In this document: positions 52,183-61,669 of the stretch, one piece after another
Layout: the number at the start of each line of letters is the position of its first letter
How positions within the stretch are numbered: position 1 is the stretch's first letter
Origin: Shimazuella kribbensis DSM 45090
GTDB lineage: Bacteria > Bacillota > Bacilli > Thermoactinomycetales > Thermoactinomycetaceae
Length of the DNA: 64,000 bases
Reading direction: 5' to 3'
Assembly: GCF_000428065.1 (NCBI RefSeq)
Contig: NZ_ATZF01000005.1
Span: 62,001-126,000, forward strand
Translations under genes and position numbers: made by a program
Notes under the pieces: model-generated
Seen by the model: the letters and a program-made list of their open reading frames with translations, nothing else
Told to the model about the DNA's origin: nothing
Databases searched by the model: none

Positions 52183-53355
52183 TTAGGCAGAGTTGAGTTT
52201 CTGGGATGAAAAACGTAATCCTAGAAAAAGAAACATCCCAAGGATTGAAACGATACTAAATAGGAGATAAACGAAATGAATATTAGCATGTTCTAATATG
52301 ATTCCGCCAACGAGCGTAAAGAACCAATTACCAAGACCTAAACTAACTCCACTATATATTCCGATTGCTGTAGTCTGTAATTGCTTTGGTGTGATATGTT
52401 GTACATATTGGATAGAAACAGGGATGAATATCCCTAAGGAGAACCCTTGAGCAACATTGATCACATAAATAATATCTTTAGCAGAAGGATAAAAAAATAA
52501 AAAATATTGAACTGCGGAAACCAGGGAAGCGATACATAGAATGGTTGCGATATTTATTCGTTTTAGGAGTTTACCTGCTAGGCTCATAAAAGGAACTTCA
52601 CTGCCAACACTGATTAAAAAACTAATGCCCAGTCCTGAAATAGTCCCTCCTAAACTGATAAAAAGTATCCCATAAAAGGAATTGTTAGAGAGCATAGCAC
52701 CATAAACAAAAAAACAGGCAAAGAGAAAGAGTACAAATTTCTTATGTGTCAGTAGTTTTTTTATTTCATTTTTGGAGGGGTATGTTTTCTTACTCTGCCA
52801 GTCAAAGACTGGTAATTTCCATGCAGTAAGTGCTGATAAGAGCAGGAATAGAGAAAAGGTATAAAAGATTATTTTCAACGAATAGGTTTGAGATAATTGC
52901 CCAAGGGCCCAAACGGCTAAAGCATATCCAACCGCACCCCATAATCGAAAGTTTCCAAAAGATAGGTTGAATCTTTCTGTGTAACTCATAATAATACTCG
53001 TTGACACAGGTTCAGCAGCGGCTTGAAAAAAAGCAAGTGTAAGAGATAATAAAAGAAATAGCGAAAATCCATGGAGAAATGGAAATACGATCCCTAACCC
53101 AGCTGAGAGTAAAATGGTAACGATTAAAATGAAATGAAATCGCTTGGTAATATCGGCGACATATCCCCATAATGGTTGGACAAGTAGCATCATAAGTGGA
53201 TTGATCGATGCAATAATTCCAATTTGTGTTCCTGTGAACCGAAGTTCTTGGAGATACAAACTAAAAAGGGGTGCAAATGAACCCATTGCGATAAAATACA
53301 ATAGAAAGAAACTGGAGATGATAAAAGCATTTCTTTTCGGCGCTGAATGAATCAA
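52183..53355 (-). CDS. MFS transporter, sugar/nucleoside type
   Basis: 390 residues, twelve membrane helices, from TTG 53355 (AAAGGAGTAAATTT upstream). FFLLYFIAMGSFAPLFSLYLQELRFTGTQIGIIASINPL and WGYVADITKR (the A-motif) match the MFS_1-like group that includes YwbF and LacY-type carriers. Substrate unknown; the HAD phosphatase downstream hints at a sugar or nucleoside. Confidence 0.87.
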   Translation of the reverse strand: MIHSAPKRNAFIISSFFLLYFIAMGSFAPLFSLYLQELRFTGTQIGIIASINPLMMLLVQPLWGYVADITKRFHFILIVTILLSAGLGIVFPFLHGFSLFLLLSLTLAFFQAAAEPVSTSIIMSYTERFNLSFGNFRLWGAVGYALAVWALGQLSQTYSLKIIFYTFSLFLLLSALTAWKLPVFDWQSKKTYPSKNEIKKLLTHKKFVLFLFACFFVYGAMLSNNSFYGILFISLGGTISGLGISFLISVGSEVPFMSLAGKLLKRINIATILCIASLVSAVQYFLFFYPSAKDIIYVINVAQGFSLGIFIPVSIQYVQHITPKQLQTTAIGIYSGVSLGLGNWFFTLVGGIILEHANIHFVYLLFSIVSILGMFLFLGLRFSSQKLNSA

Positions 53356-53472
53356 AAAATTTACTCCTTTACCTGTTTCTATTATTATAAAATGTTAATT
53401 TTTAAATTTAAAGTGTAAAATAATACATACATTGAATGATTTGCCCATTTGATTATGTTAGGAGATAAAGAT

Positions 53473-53937
53473 ATGCCTTTTCACATTGTTTTAGTTGAGC
53501 CTGAGATTCCTCCCAATACAGGAAATATTGTACGTACTTGTTCAGTTACTGGAGCAAAGCTGCATTTGATAAAGCCGCTTGGTTTCTCTATAGATGATAC
53601 CCAATTAAAACGAGCTGGACTCGATTATTGGTATGATCTAAATATTCAAATGTATGATTCATTTCAAGAACTTCGTGAAAAATTTCCTGATAATCGCTTT
53701 TTTTGTGCTACTACCAAAGCACAAAATTCTTACGCAGCATTCTCTTATCGAGAGGGAGATTTTTTTGTTTTTGGAAAGGAAACCAAAGGCTTAGATGAGT
53801 CGATTTTAAAAGCAAATAAAGAGAGTCTTATTCGAGTTCCGATGTTACCTGATGTACGTTCCCTTAATTTAGCAAATTCGGTAGCAATTGTACTTTATGA
53901 AGGTTTACGTCAGCTCGAATTTCCAGGTTTGCGATAA
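53473..53937 (+). CDS. trmL: tRNA (cytidine/uridine-34-2'-O)-methyltransferase TrmL
   Basis: 154 residues from ATG 53473 (TTAGGAGATAAAGAT upstream). SPOUT fold: VLVEPEIPPNTGNIVRTC, HLIKPLGFSIDD, RAGLDYW, FVFGKETKGL and the knot segment MLPDVRSLNLANSVAIVLYE. Methylates the wobble ribose of tRNA-Leu species; a tRNA-Leu with anticodon CAA, its usual substrate type, is encoded at 44.3 kb. Confidence 0.95.
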   Translation: MPFHIVLVEPEIPPNTGNIVRTCSVTGAKLHLIKPLGFSIDDTQLKRAGLDYWYDLNIQMYDSFQELREKFPDNRFFCATTKAQNSYAAFSYREGDFFVFGKETKGLDESILKANKESLIRVPMLPDVRSLNLANSVAIVLYEGLRQLEFPGLR

Positions 53938-54336
53938 TTACTAGAAAAAATCACATGAAATAAAAGGAAATAAATACAATGCTTTACTAACAAAAAAAAG
54001 GGAAGAAGGTCTTCGGTAATGTGCGAAAACCAAGGAAAAAAAGGTCATCTTGATGTATAATAAATAGTAGGGAATAGAATGGAATTACAAATCCATTCTT
54101 TTTAATTCATACATGATACAGTGGATGTTCTCCCATTTGCCTAGAAAATACGGATAGAATTTCGAACTCCCATTTTTCTAAAAGTTTAAAACTTATCGTA
54201 TCCTTTTTCTATAGAAAAGCATATAGTAATATACACTTTTTCTCTATTTATAGGTTTCAAAGTAGGGGTATTGGTGGAATACGATAATTAAACGGTTAAG
54301 CAAGTGAAGCTGGTTCTACCGGAGAGGAGGCTTCCA
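53938..54336. other. Intergenic region before prkA with a terminator-like hairpin
   Basis: GAATGG-AATTACAAAT-CCATTC followed by TTTTT at 54076-54106 looks like a + strand terminator; TATAAT at 54056-54061 is just before it, so a very short RNA or the end of the trmL transcript are both possible. ATACACT at 54231-54237 resembles a sigma-E -10 element, which would suit prkA. TTAAACGGTTA at 54288-54298 recurs at 59666 and 62676. Confidence 0.4.
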
Positions 54337-56235
54337 TTGGACATCTTAAAACGTATTTCCGACTACCGTGAAAAAGAGTTGAATTATTTGTGGGAAGGTA
54401 CGTTTGCTGACTATCTGCAAATTGTCAAGTCACAACCACAAGTGGCGGAAACAGCGCACTCACGTGTCTATAACATGATTAAAAGTCACGGAGTAAAAAC
54501 AAATGCAGATGGAAGAAAAACGTATTTGTTTTTTAGTGAGGAGCTCTTTGGTCTCAATCATTCGATCGAACGCTTGGTAGAGGAGTACTTTCACTCTGCA
54601 GCACGTAGGTTAGACGTGAGAAAACGAATTCTTCTCCTTATGGGTCCAGTAAGTGGAGGTAAATCAACAATTGTTGCCATGTTGAAAAAAGGATTAGAGC
54701 AGTATTCTCGCACGGACGAAGGCGCACTTTATGCGATTAAGGGTTGTCCGATGCAAGAAGATCCGCTAAATCTCATTCCTCGAGAACTGAGAGCAGAGGC
54801 TGAAGAAGAGCTAGGAGTTCGTATTGAGGGGAATTTGTGTCCTTCTTGTCGTTTTCGTCTAAACGAAGAGTATGGTGGTCGTATCGAGGATATGATTGTC
54901 GAACGCATCTTGCTCTCAGAAGATGAGCGTAAAGGGATAGGTACTTTTAGTCCCTCTGATCCAAAATCGCAAGATATCGCTGATTTGACAGGTAGTATTG
55001 ATTTTGCGACTATTACTGACTATGGCTCTGAATCAGATCCCCGAGCTTACCGTTTTGATGGAGAGCTAAACAAAGCAAATCGTGGATTGATGGAGTTCCA
55101 AGAAATGCTCAAATGCGATGAGAAATTTTTATGGAATTTGCTATCACTCACACAAGAAGGAAACTTCAAAGCAGGGCGATTTGCGCTTATTTCCGCAGAT
55201 GAGTTGATTATCGCTCATACCAACGAATCGGAATATAAATCTTTTATTGCAAACAAGAAGAACGAGGCATTGCAGTCACGGATGATCGTAATGCCGATAC
55301 CATACAATTTGCAAGTTACCGCTGAAGAGCGTATTTATGGAAAGTTGATCCAACAAAGTGATCTATCTCATATTCACATCGCACCACACTCTCTCAGAGC
55401 CGCCGCTATTTTCTCAATTCTGACTCGTCTCAAAGATTCCAAAAAACAAGGTGTAGACCTACTCAAAAAGTTAAGACTTTATGATGGTGAATCTGTTGAA
55501 GGTATGAAAGATATCGATATACGCGAGTTACAAAACGAGTTTCTTGATGAAGGGATGTCTGGAATTGACCCTCGTTATGTGATCAATCGTATTTCGAGTG
55601 CTTTGATTCGTACCGATCAAGATTACATCAATGCATTAGACATCTTACGATCGCTTAAAGATGGCTTAGATCAACATCCATCTATCACTGCTGAACAGCG
55701 TGAGAAATATTTGCATTTCATCTCTGTTGCACGAAAAGAATACGATGAAATTGCGAAAAAAGAAGTACAAAAAGCATTTGTTTACTCCTATGAGGAATCA
55801 GCCAAAACATTGATGGATAACTATTTGGACAATGTAGAGGCGTACTGCAACTGGGGTAAAATTCGTGATCCGTTGACAGGAGAAGAGATGGAGCCGGATG
55901 AAAAATTGATGCGCTCCATTGAAGAACAGATTGGTATCTCCGAAAATGCGAAAAAGGCATTTCGTGAAGAGATCCTTATCCGTATTTCTGCTTTTGCTAG
56001 AAAAGGAAAGCGCTTTGATTACAAGAGCCACGAACGTTTGCGTGAAGCAATTCAAAAGAAATTGTTCGCTGATTTAAAAGATGTTGTAAAAATCACGACT
56101 TCAACCAAAACACCCGATGAAATTCAATTAAAAAAAATGAATGAAGTGATTTCCCGATTGGTAGAGGATTATGGATATACTCCTTCGAGTGCAAACGGAC
56201 TACTACGCTATGTAGGAAGTTTACTCAATCGATAA
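54337..56235 (+). CDS. prkA: PrkA, AAA+ serine kinase/protease-like sporulation protein
   Basis: 632 residues from TTG 54337 (GAGAGGAGGCTTCCA upstream), matching the known Bacillus length. Walker A GPVSGGKSTIVAML at ~105, the zinc-like CPSC segment in NLCPSCRFRLNEEYGGRIEDM, sensor region FKAGRFALISADELIIAHTNESEY, and the C-terminal kinase-like part with NRISSALIRTDQDYINALDILRSLKDGLDQH. In B. subtilis PrkA is made in the mother cell under sigma-E and supports sigma-K activity. First gene of prkA-yhbH. Confidence 0.97.
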   Translation: MDILKRISDYREKELNYLWEGTFADYLQIVKSQPQVAETAHSRVYNMIKSHGVKTNADGRKTYLFFSEELFGLNHSIERLVEEYFHSAARRLDVRKRILLLMGPVSGGKSTIVAMLKKGLEQYSRTDEGALYAIKGCPMQEDPLNLIPRELRAEAEEELGVRIEGNLCPSCRFRLNEEYGGRIEDMIVERILLSEDERKGIGTFSPSDPKSQDIADLTGSIDFATITDYGSESDPRAYRFDGELNKANRGLMEFQEMLKCDEKFLWNLLSLTQEGNFKAGRFALISADELIIAHTNESEYKSFIANKKNEALQSRMIVMPIPYNLQVTAEERIYGKLIQQSDLSHIHIAPHSLRAAAIFSILTRLKDSKKQGVDLLKKLRLYDGESVEGMKDIDIRELQNEFLDEGMSGIDPRYVINRISSALIRTDQDYINALDILRSLKDGLDQHPSITAEQREKYLHFISVARKEYDEIAKKEVQKAFVYSYEESAKTLMDNYLDNVEAYCNWGKIRDPLTGEEMEPDEKLMRSIEEQIGISENAKKAFREEILIRISAFARKGKRFDYKSHERLREAIQKKLFADLKDVVKITTSTKTPDEIQLKKMNEVISRLVEDYGYTPSSANGLLRYVGSLLNR

Positions 56236-56262
56236 CCGAACGAGGCGGGAGGTGAACCGAAA

Positions 56263-57411
56263 ATGAAGAATCCCCTGTTTATTGTGTCAGAGGAAGATTG
56301 GTCCCTCCATCGCAAAGGCTATCAGGATCAGCTGCGCCATCAAGAGAAAGTAAAAGAAGCGATCAAAAAAAACTTGCCTGATCTGGTGAGTGAAGAGAGT
56401 ATCATCATGTCAGATGGGAAACAAATGGTCAAGATTCCCATCCGCTCCATTGAAGAGTATCGAATTCGCTACAATTTTAATAAAGGAAAACAAGTTGGTC
56501 AGGGAGATGGCGACAGCCAAGTAGGTGATGTGATAGCAAGAGACCCCTCTGGCTCTCCAGGTAAAGGAAAAGGCCAAGGTGCGGGGGACCAAGCAGGTGA
56601 TGATTACTTTGAGGCAGAAGTTTCGATCGATGAATTAGAAAACATCCTATTTTCAGAGATGGAACTACCCCATTTAGAGCAAAAAGAACAAGAAGATATC
56701 CAGATTGAAGAAATTCGTTTCACGGATATTCGCAAAAAAGGCTTGATGGGCAATATCGATAAAAAACGAACACTGCTCGAAGCGATCAAGCGCAATGCTT
56801 TGGCAGGTTCCAAGCGACGTTCGAAAATCTCGATTGATGATCTTCGCTTTAAAACATGGGAAGAGAAAATCCAGCCTCATTCCAATGCTGTTGTGATTGC
56901 GATGATGGATACCAGTGGATCAATGGGTATCTTCGAAAAGTATATCGCGCGTAGTTTCTTTTTCTGGATGGTTCGTTTTTTACGGACCAAGTATGAAAAC
57001 GTAGAGATCGTATTTATCGCACATCATACAGAAGCAAAAGAAGTAACAGAAGACCTGTTCTTCACCAAAGGAGAAAGTGGAGGAACCATCTGCTCTTCTG
57101 CCTACAAAAAAGCGATTGAGATTATCGATAGTCGTTATCCCATCAATCGTTACAATATTTATCCTTTTCACTTCTCAGATGGAGATAACCTCACCTCTGA
57201 TAATGAAAGATGTGTAGGATTGGTCAAAGCACTAATGGAGAGATCCAATATGTTTGGATACGGCGAGGTCAATCAATACAACCGCCACAGCACACTTATG
57301 ACTGCTTATCGCCATCTGGTAGACCCGAAATTTTCTCACTTTGTAATCCGAGAAAAGAGCCAAGTGTATCATGCATTGAAGCATTTCTTTCAAGTACAGG
57401 AAGTGGTGTGA
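56263..57411 (+). CDS. yhbH: YhbH, sporulation protein with von Willebrand-like domain
   Basis: 382 residues (GGGAGGTGAACCGAAA upstream). DUF444 family: charged N-terminus ([25 protein letters not shown]), a Gly-rich linker at ~85-115, then the VWA-like domain with the metal motif MMDTSGSMG at ~215 and [27 protein letters not shown]. Partner of PrkA in an operon conserved in spore formers and, as YeaG-YeaH, in proteobacteria. The last 141 bp and the terminator recur twice downstream; see the two fragments. Confidence 0.95.
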   Translation: MKNPLFIVSEEDWSLHRKGYQDQLRHQEKVKEAIKKNLPDLVSEESIIMSDGKQMVKIPIRSIEEYRIRYNFNKGKQVGQGDGDSQVGDVIARDPSGSPGKGKGQGAGDQAGDDYFEAEVSIDELENILFSEMELPHLEQKEQEDIQIEEIRFTDIRKKGLMGNIDKKRTLLEAIKRNALAGSKRRSKISIDDLRFKTWEEKIQPHSNAVVIAMMDTSGSMGIFEKYIARSFFFWMVRFLRTKYENVEIVFIAHHTEAKEVTEDLFFTKGESGGTICSSAYKKAIEIIDSRYPINRYNIYPFHFSDGDNLTSDNERCVGLVKALMERSNMFGYGEVNQYNRHSTLMTAYRHLVDPKFSHFVIREKSQVYHALKHFFQVQEVV

Positions 57412-57413
57412 AA

Positions 57414-57453
57414 AGAGATCGCCTTCTCGATGGATATGAGGAGGCGATTTTTA
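57414..57453 (+). terminator. Terminator after yhbH
   Basis: ATCGCCTTCTC...GAGGAGGCGAT stem with TTTTT; related hairpins follow both yhbH fragments. Confidence 0.9.
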
Positions 57454-57808
57454 TGTTTTCATGTTTCTTTATGAAACTGATCCTGGTGGATCAGTTTCTA
57501 GTCTAATGGAAAGACATAATTTCGTCATTTATTTTGTCACTTCCTAAAATTAGAATCTCATCTAAGAAATTCTTTTCTAATTCTAAGTCAACTATTAACA
57601 AACGATCAACAAGTTTTTGATATTTTTCTATATTGTGATAGGTTTCTTAAACTATTGTATCCAGCTTGTAAGGGATCTTGAAATAGGATTTGGTTATATT
57701 TTTTTCGTTCTAGCAAATTAAGTGGTAAATGTTACCTATGTCATCTGCATAACGCAATCTTCTGCAGTATGGGTAGAAGATGCCACCATCCATATATTTA
57801 TAGATGAA
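57454..57808. other. Non-coding stretch after yhbH with a perfect 11-bp dyad
   Basis: GAAACTGATCC-TGGT-GGATCAGTTTC at 57473-57498 is a perfect inverted repeat without T tract, so it may be an operator or a recombination site and not a terminator. The remaining ~300 bp are AT-rich with no supported ORF. Confidence 0.6.
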
Positions 57809-59242
57809 CTAATCCAATAATCCCCAATAAATTCCCCAAGGTATAAACAATATACCTGCAAAAATCAATCCACATAATTGTATGCGAATGCCAATTGGTA
57901 TTCTAGTTGGATGTTTCCACCATTTCACGATTATGATGATGGTAAGAATAATTATAGAAGCTGCTAAGATACGAAGTATCATCCATGGAATTGGTTGCCC
58001 AAAAATCACAGGACCAACCAAATTTGCCGCGGTCATAACCATAAATAAGAGATAAATAATAGTTCCCAATATTGTCGTTAAGCCAATAATAGCAAGCCAA
58101 TTTTCAAGTTTTAAATTTGGGGTGTTGGAGTCACCCTTTTTCCATTTTCGATAAATGGTCATTACCGGAATCTGTACAAAAGCAAATAGTAACAGAATAA
58201 AAATAAAGAGTTGTAACCAAGTTGATTCATACCATTTAAGTGGAGGTAATGATTTGCTTTGAGGTGCTTCGGGTAATGAAATATTTGAATCGATATGAAT
58301 AGATGGCAACTTATTTTCCAAACCATACACCCAAGAAACTACCAAATCAGCAACACCTGGGGTTAGACTATTGGGTCTATCAAAACCTTTGTTATAAGTC
58401 TTCTGTAAGTTGTGCCGAGCTCCTTTTATGAATCGGATGATATAGTGAGTATTTCCTCCTTGTTGAAGGGCATTCGTAATAATTTGTGAACTCTGTTTTG
58501 TTACAGCTTCTCGATCATAAGATCCCCACATCGCCAGAACAGGCTGTTTAACTTCTTTCCATACTGGAATCGTGTCGTAGTCATATTCAGGATACAGTTT
58601 AACACCAATCAGTTGTTTCATTACGGTTTCTTGCATTGTTGGTAGAAGTGATCCTTTTACTTTACCATGACGTAAAAATTCTCCATAACTCCAGGCCTGT
58701 TGCTGAGAAGGAGTGTGACCAACCGCACCAGCTACAATGACAAATGCAGTTTTTGGATCACGAACTGCTGCTAATGGGGCAACCCATCCTCCTTCACTAA
58801 GTCCATATATTCCTACCCGATTCGGATCTACATTGTTACGATTTCGTAAAAGATTCATACCTGCTATCGCATCATCAGCAAGTAACGAATAATCTCGTGA
58901 AGTCATAGAATAACCTTTGGTCCGTTTGTCGTAAATCAAGGTGACTATTCCTTGTTTTGCAAATGCCTCAGCTTCTTTTTGAAACACATCTCTTTTTCCG
59001 GTTCCAGCTCCAGAAACCATGAGTATTGCTGGATATTTTTTATTTGCTGAAACTGGGGACACAATTGTTCCTTGTAATACTACTCCATCATTACTTCGAA
59101 AGGAGACTGGAGTTTGGGTAGTTTCAAGTTCTTTCCCGTATACAATAGGTACTTTGGTTAAAGAAAACATTGTTATTAGAGACAGTAAGAAGAAAAAAAT
59201 ACTAGGGATGATACTTTTGTAAGTTTTATTGCATGGTGACAT
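57809..59242 (-). CDS. Alpha/beta hydrolase fused to a four-helix membrane domain
   Basis: 477 residues. N-terminal signal or anchor helix (~11-33), hydrolase domain ~45-310 with nucleophile S149 in GLSEGGW, acid in WGSYDREAV and His in GARHNLQ, then a C-terminal domain with four membrane helices (~345-475). The hydrolase would face outside. The fused membrane part is unusual for dienelactone hydrolase-like enzymes; an esterase or peptidase acting on an exported compound is possible. Only a weak ribosome site (AAGATGATAAAAC). It is alone between yhbH and the first yhbH fragment. Confidence 0.82.
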   Translation of the reverse strand: MSPCNKTYKSIIPSIFFFLLSLITMFSLTKVPIVYGKELETTQTPVSFRSNDGVVLQGTIVSPVSANKKYPAILMVSGAGTGKRDVFQKEAEAFAKQGIVTLIYDKRTKGYSMTSRDYSLLADDAIAGMNLLRNRNNVDPNRVGIYGLSEGGWVAPLAAVRDPKTAFVIVAGAVGHTPSQQQAWSYGEFLRHGKVKGSLLPTMQETVMKQLIGVKLYPEYDYDTIPVWKEVKQPVLAMWGSYDREAVTKQSSQIITNALQQGGNTHYIIRFIKGARHNLQKTYNKGFDRPNSLTPGVADLVVSWVYGLENKLPSIHIDSNISLPEAPQSKSLPPLKWYESTWLQLFIFILLLFAFVQIPVMTIYRKWKKGDSNTPNLKLENWLAIIGLTTILGTIIYLLFMVMTAANLVGPVIFGQPIPWMILRILAASIIILTIIIIVKWWKHPTRIPIGIRIQLCGLIFAGILFIPWGIYWGLLD

Positions 59243-59470
59243 GTTTTATCATCTTCTTTTTGGTTAGTTTCTATCTGCCATATATAAAAGAAAATATCAC
59301 AGAAAACTATTACATATATTGTTCTATCTAATAGCTCTATATGGAAGAGTAATAATTCTATATTACTCTATCACATATAACAATTCAATAGAAATTATTT
59401 TGAATTTATTAACGAATACGAAATGTAGCAAACTGAACTTTCATTCCTGATAGAGTAGCAAAATCATGTA

Positions 59471-59635
59471 TTATGGTTCCATCTCATATATTCTATTGCT
59501 AAAAATTACTACAGCTCCAACAAGTAGCAAAAGTTGAAGAAGGAAAGTTACAACAATTCCTTCTTCGACTTTTAATAATATGGTATCATTTTCAATCTTT
59601 CTCCTTGTTGAAATACTTTCATAAAAATCCTGCAT
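59471..59635 (-). CDS. 54-residue single-helix membrane protein, possibly a permease remnant
   Basis: ATG at 59635, AAGGTG 12 bases upstream. The product starts MQDFYESISTRRKIEND, has the hydrophobic helix IVVTFLLQLLLLVGAVVIF and ends SNRIYEMEP. The end resembles the last helix of ABC-2 type permeases (xxRIY), so it may be the remnant of such a gene, or a genuine small protein. The + strand of the same DNA forms a long hairpin (AAAAGTTGAAGAAGGAA with its complement, 59530-59573). The rest of the 803-bp stretch 59243-60045 is very AT-rich. Confidence 0.35.
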   Translation of the reverse strand: MQDFYESISTRRKIENDTILLKVEEGIVVTFLLQLLLLVGAVVIFSNRIYEMEP

Positions 59636-59676
59636 AATACTGATATAACACCTTACGGATATATCTTAAACAGTTA

Positions 59677-59817
59677 AATCAATACAACTGCCACAGCACA
59701 CTTATGATTGCTTATCGCCATCTGGTAGACCCGAAATTTTCTCACTTTGTAATCCGAGAAAAGAGCCAAGTGTACCATGCATTGAAGCATTTCTTTCAAG
59801 TACAGGAAGTGGTGTAA
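59677..59817 (+). pseudogene. yhbH 3'-end fragment 1
   Basis: 141 bp that align without gaps to yhbH 57271-57411 with only four differences (one R to C, one T to I, one silent, TGA to TAA), so the reading frame of the yhbH end is intact but headless. It starts right after TTAAACAGTTA. A decayed copy of the yhbH terminator follows. Confidence 0.95.
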
Positions 59818-59821
59818 ACAG

Positions 59822-59858
59822 AAATCGCCCTCTACTAACCGTAGAAGTCGATTTTTAG
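59822..59858 (+). terminator. Degenerate copy of the yhbH terminator
   Basis: AAATCG...TCTAC-TAACC-GTAGA...CGATTTTT; partly mismatched version of the yhbH terminator. Confidence 0.6.
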
Positions 59859-59971
59859 TTATGCAGTGAAGTTACTTTGTTTTTATTTTTTTCTTTTTGT
59901 ATCAGAAACAGTGAAAGAATCAACGGAATCACAATAAAAAACAAAAAACTAAAGTTTTTTGTAATATTCGC

Positions 59972-60014
59972 TTGACAACGAAATACATCACCTGTATATT
60001 TATTGATAAATAAA
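59972..60014 (+). promoter_or_regulatory. Promoter and operator of the TetR gene
   Basis: TTGACA (59972), 17 bp, TATATT (59995) is a strong sigma-A promoter. The palindrome TTTATT-GATA-AATAAA (59999-60014) overlaps the -10 box and recurs before the next gene, so it is the probable TetR operator. Confidence 0.8.
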
Positions 60015-60045
60015 TAAACGAAAATATTACAGAGGAGATGCTCTC

Positions 60046-60555
60046 ATATCTAAAATCAAAAACAAAAAAGAAGAAATCATGAATAAAGCTGTTAAGATTT
60101 TTAGTGAATCAGGTTACTATAAAACCACAACAGCACAAATTGCCAAAGAGGCAAGTGTGACCCAACCCTATATTTTTCATTTCTTTAAAAATAAAGAGGA
60201 ATTGTTTAAAGCAGTGCTCGATGGTGCAGCAAAGCGAATGGAAGAAGCATTTTTAAAAGTTGAAGGGTCTGCAAGCTCAATTATGCATAATATGGGTCGG
60301 TCCTTTCATTCCATTCTCACCACGCATCGAGATGAGATTTTATTGGTCATGCAAGCTCATACCATAGCTGAGCCAGGGATTAGGGAACACACAAAGAAAA
60401 TATACCAGAGTTTTCACCAAAGTATTGCCAATCAGTTCAAACAGGCTGGAGTGGAAAACGCAGAATCAGAAGCAGCAAAATTTATAGCAGCTGGACAGTT
60501 TATCGTCGTAATAGAGGTTCTGGATATACCAGAAATGTACAGTTTTAAGAGATGA
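60046..60555 (+). CDS. TetR-family regulator, apparent ATA start
   Basis: 169 residues if read from ATA 60046, which lies eight bases after AGAGGAG and gives (M)SKIKNKKEEIMNKAVKIFSESGYYKTTTAQIAKEASVTQPYIFHFFKNKEELF, the full first helix and HTH of TetR. The only ATG, at 60079, would remove ten residues of helix 1 and has no ribosome site; there is no ATG, GTG or TTG between the upstream stop and 60079. A 14-codon ORF from ATG 60038 overlaps ATG 60079 as ATGA, so coupling is an alternative. Ligand unknown. Likely represses itself and the oxidoreductase operon downstream. Confidence 0.85.
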   Translation: MSKIKNKKEEIMNKAVKIFSESGYYKTTTAQIAKEASVTQPYIFHFFKNKEELFKAVLDGAAKRMEEAFLKVEGSASSIMHNMGRSFHSILTTHRDEILLVMQAHTIAEPGIREHTKKIYQSFHQSIANQFKQAGVENAESEAAKFIAAGQFIVVIEVLDIPEMYSFKR

Positions 60556-60606
60556 ATAGCTACCTTTGGGAAGAAATTTAAAACTGTACTTTTTTTTACC
60601 CATTAA

Positions 60607-60622
60607 TTTATTGACTAATAAA
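60607..60622. promoter_or_regulatory. Second TetR operator, before the SDR gene
   Basis: TTTATT-GACT-AATAAA has the same arms and 4-base spacer as the operator at 59999. Confidence 0.7.
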
Positions 60623-60649
60623 TAAATAAAAATAAAGGAGATGGAGACT

Positions 60650-61669
60650 TTGAAAGCATTTGTAACAGGTGGTACAGGATTATTGGGGAACAATTTGGTT
60701 CGACTTTTATTGGAAAGGGGGTGGGAAGTAAAAGCATTGGCGAGGTCTTCTAAAAAAGCAGAGATGATGTTTGATGGATTAGATGTACAGATAGTCCAAG
60801 GAGATTTACTTGATATCGAATCGTGGGCACATCAAATGAATGGTTCCGATGTTCTTTTCCATACAGCAGCTTATTTTCGAGAGACATTTCGCAATGGAGA
60901 TCATTGGGATAACCTAGAAAAAATAAATGTAACCAATACAATTCGATTATTTGAACTCGCTGAACAATATGAGGTAGGTAAGGTTATTCATATCAGTACA
61001 AATGCTACAATACGTAAACGAAATAACGGGGAAATCAGTGATGAGAGTGACCACATGAATCCAGATGAAACACTCAATTTGTATGGGAAAAGTAAAGTAA
61101 TCGCTGATCTGGAAATTAAGAAATTTATGGAGGAACACCATATACCTATTGTTACAATTATGCCAGCTTGGATGTTTGGGCCAAGTGATGCAGCTCCAAC
61201 GGGAAGTGGTCAGTTCGTATTGAATTTTCTAGATCAGAAATTTCCAGGTTCCTTTCCTTCTGGTATTGATGTTGTTGACGTTCGAGATGTTGCCAACGCA
61301 ATGATTCAAGCAGCAAAAAAATCTCCAAGTGGAGAAAAGTATATCGTGACGGCGCATTACACTAGCTTAGGAGAATTATTTGAGATATTACAACATGTTT
61401 CTGGTGTCTCAGCACCTACCAAAAAATTTCCGATTTCGATGGTTTATCTTTCTACATGGTTCACGCAAAAAATAGCTTCATTAAGAAACAAAGAAGTCGA
61501 TATGTCTCTTGATGAACTTCGGGTGATGACAGAAATGAAACGAACAAGTGGAGATAAGGCGATACGTGATCTGAATCTTACTTTTCGACCACTAGAAGAA
61601 ACATTAAGAGCTACAGTGGAATGGTATAGAAGCAATGGTGCAAAGGTTAAGGAGAGCATTACGGCATGA
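60650..61669 (+). CDS. NAD-dependent epimerase/dehydratase-like reductase (extended SDR)
   Basis: 339 residues from TTG 60650 (AAAGGAG eight bases upstream; ATG 60641 is too close). Nucleotide loop VTGGTGLLGNNL, catalytic YGKSK, PAWMFGPSD, and VVDVRDVANAM match dihydroflavonol reductase-like extended SDRs. First enzyme of a three-gene operon under the TetR regulator. Substrate unknown; reduction of a toxic aldehyde or ketone is a reasonable guess. Confidence 0.85.
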   Translation: MKAFVTGGTGLLGNNLVRLLLERGWEVKALARSSKKAEMMFDGLDVQIVQGDLLDIESWAHQMNGSDVLFHTAAYFRETFRNGDHWDNLEKINVTNTIRLFELAEQYEVGKVIHISTNATIRKRNNGEISDESDHMNPDETLNLYGKSKVIADLEIKKFMEEHHIPIVTIMPAWMFGPSDAAPTGSGQFVLNFLDQKFPGSFPSGIDVVDVRDVANAMIQAAKKSPSGEKYIVTAHYTSLGELFEILQHVSGVSAPTKKFPISMVYLSTWFTQKIASLRNKEVDMSLDELRVMTEMKRTSGDKAIRDLNLTFRPLEETLRATVEWYRSNGAKVKESITA

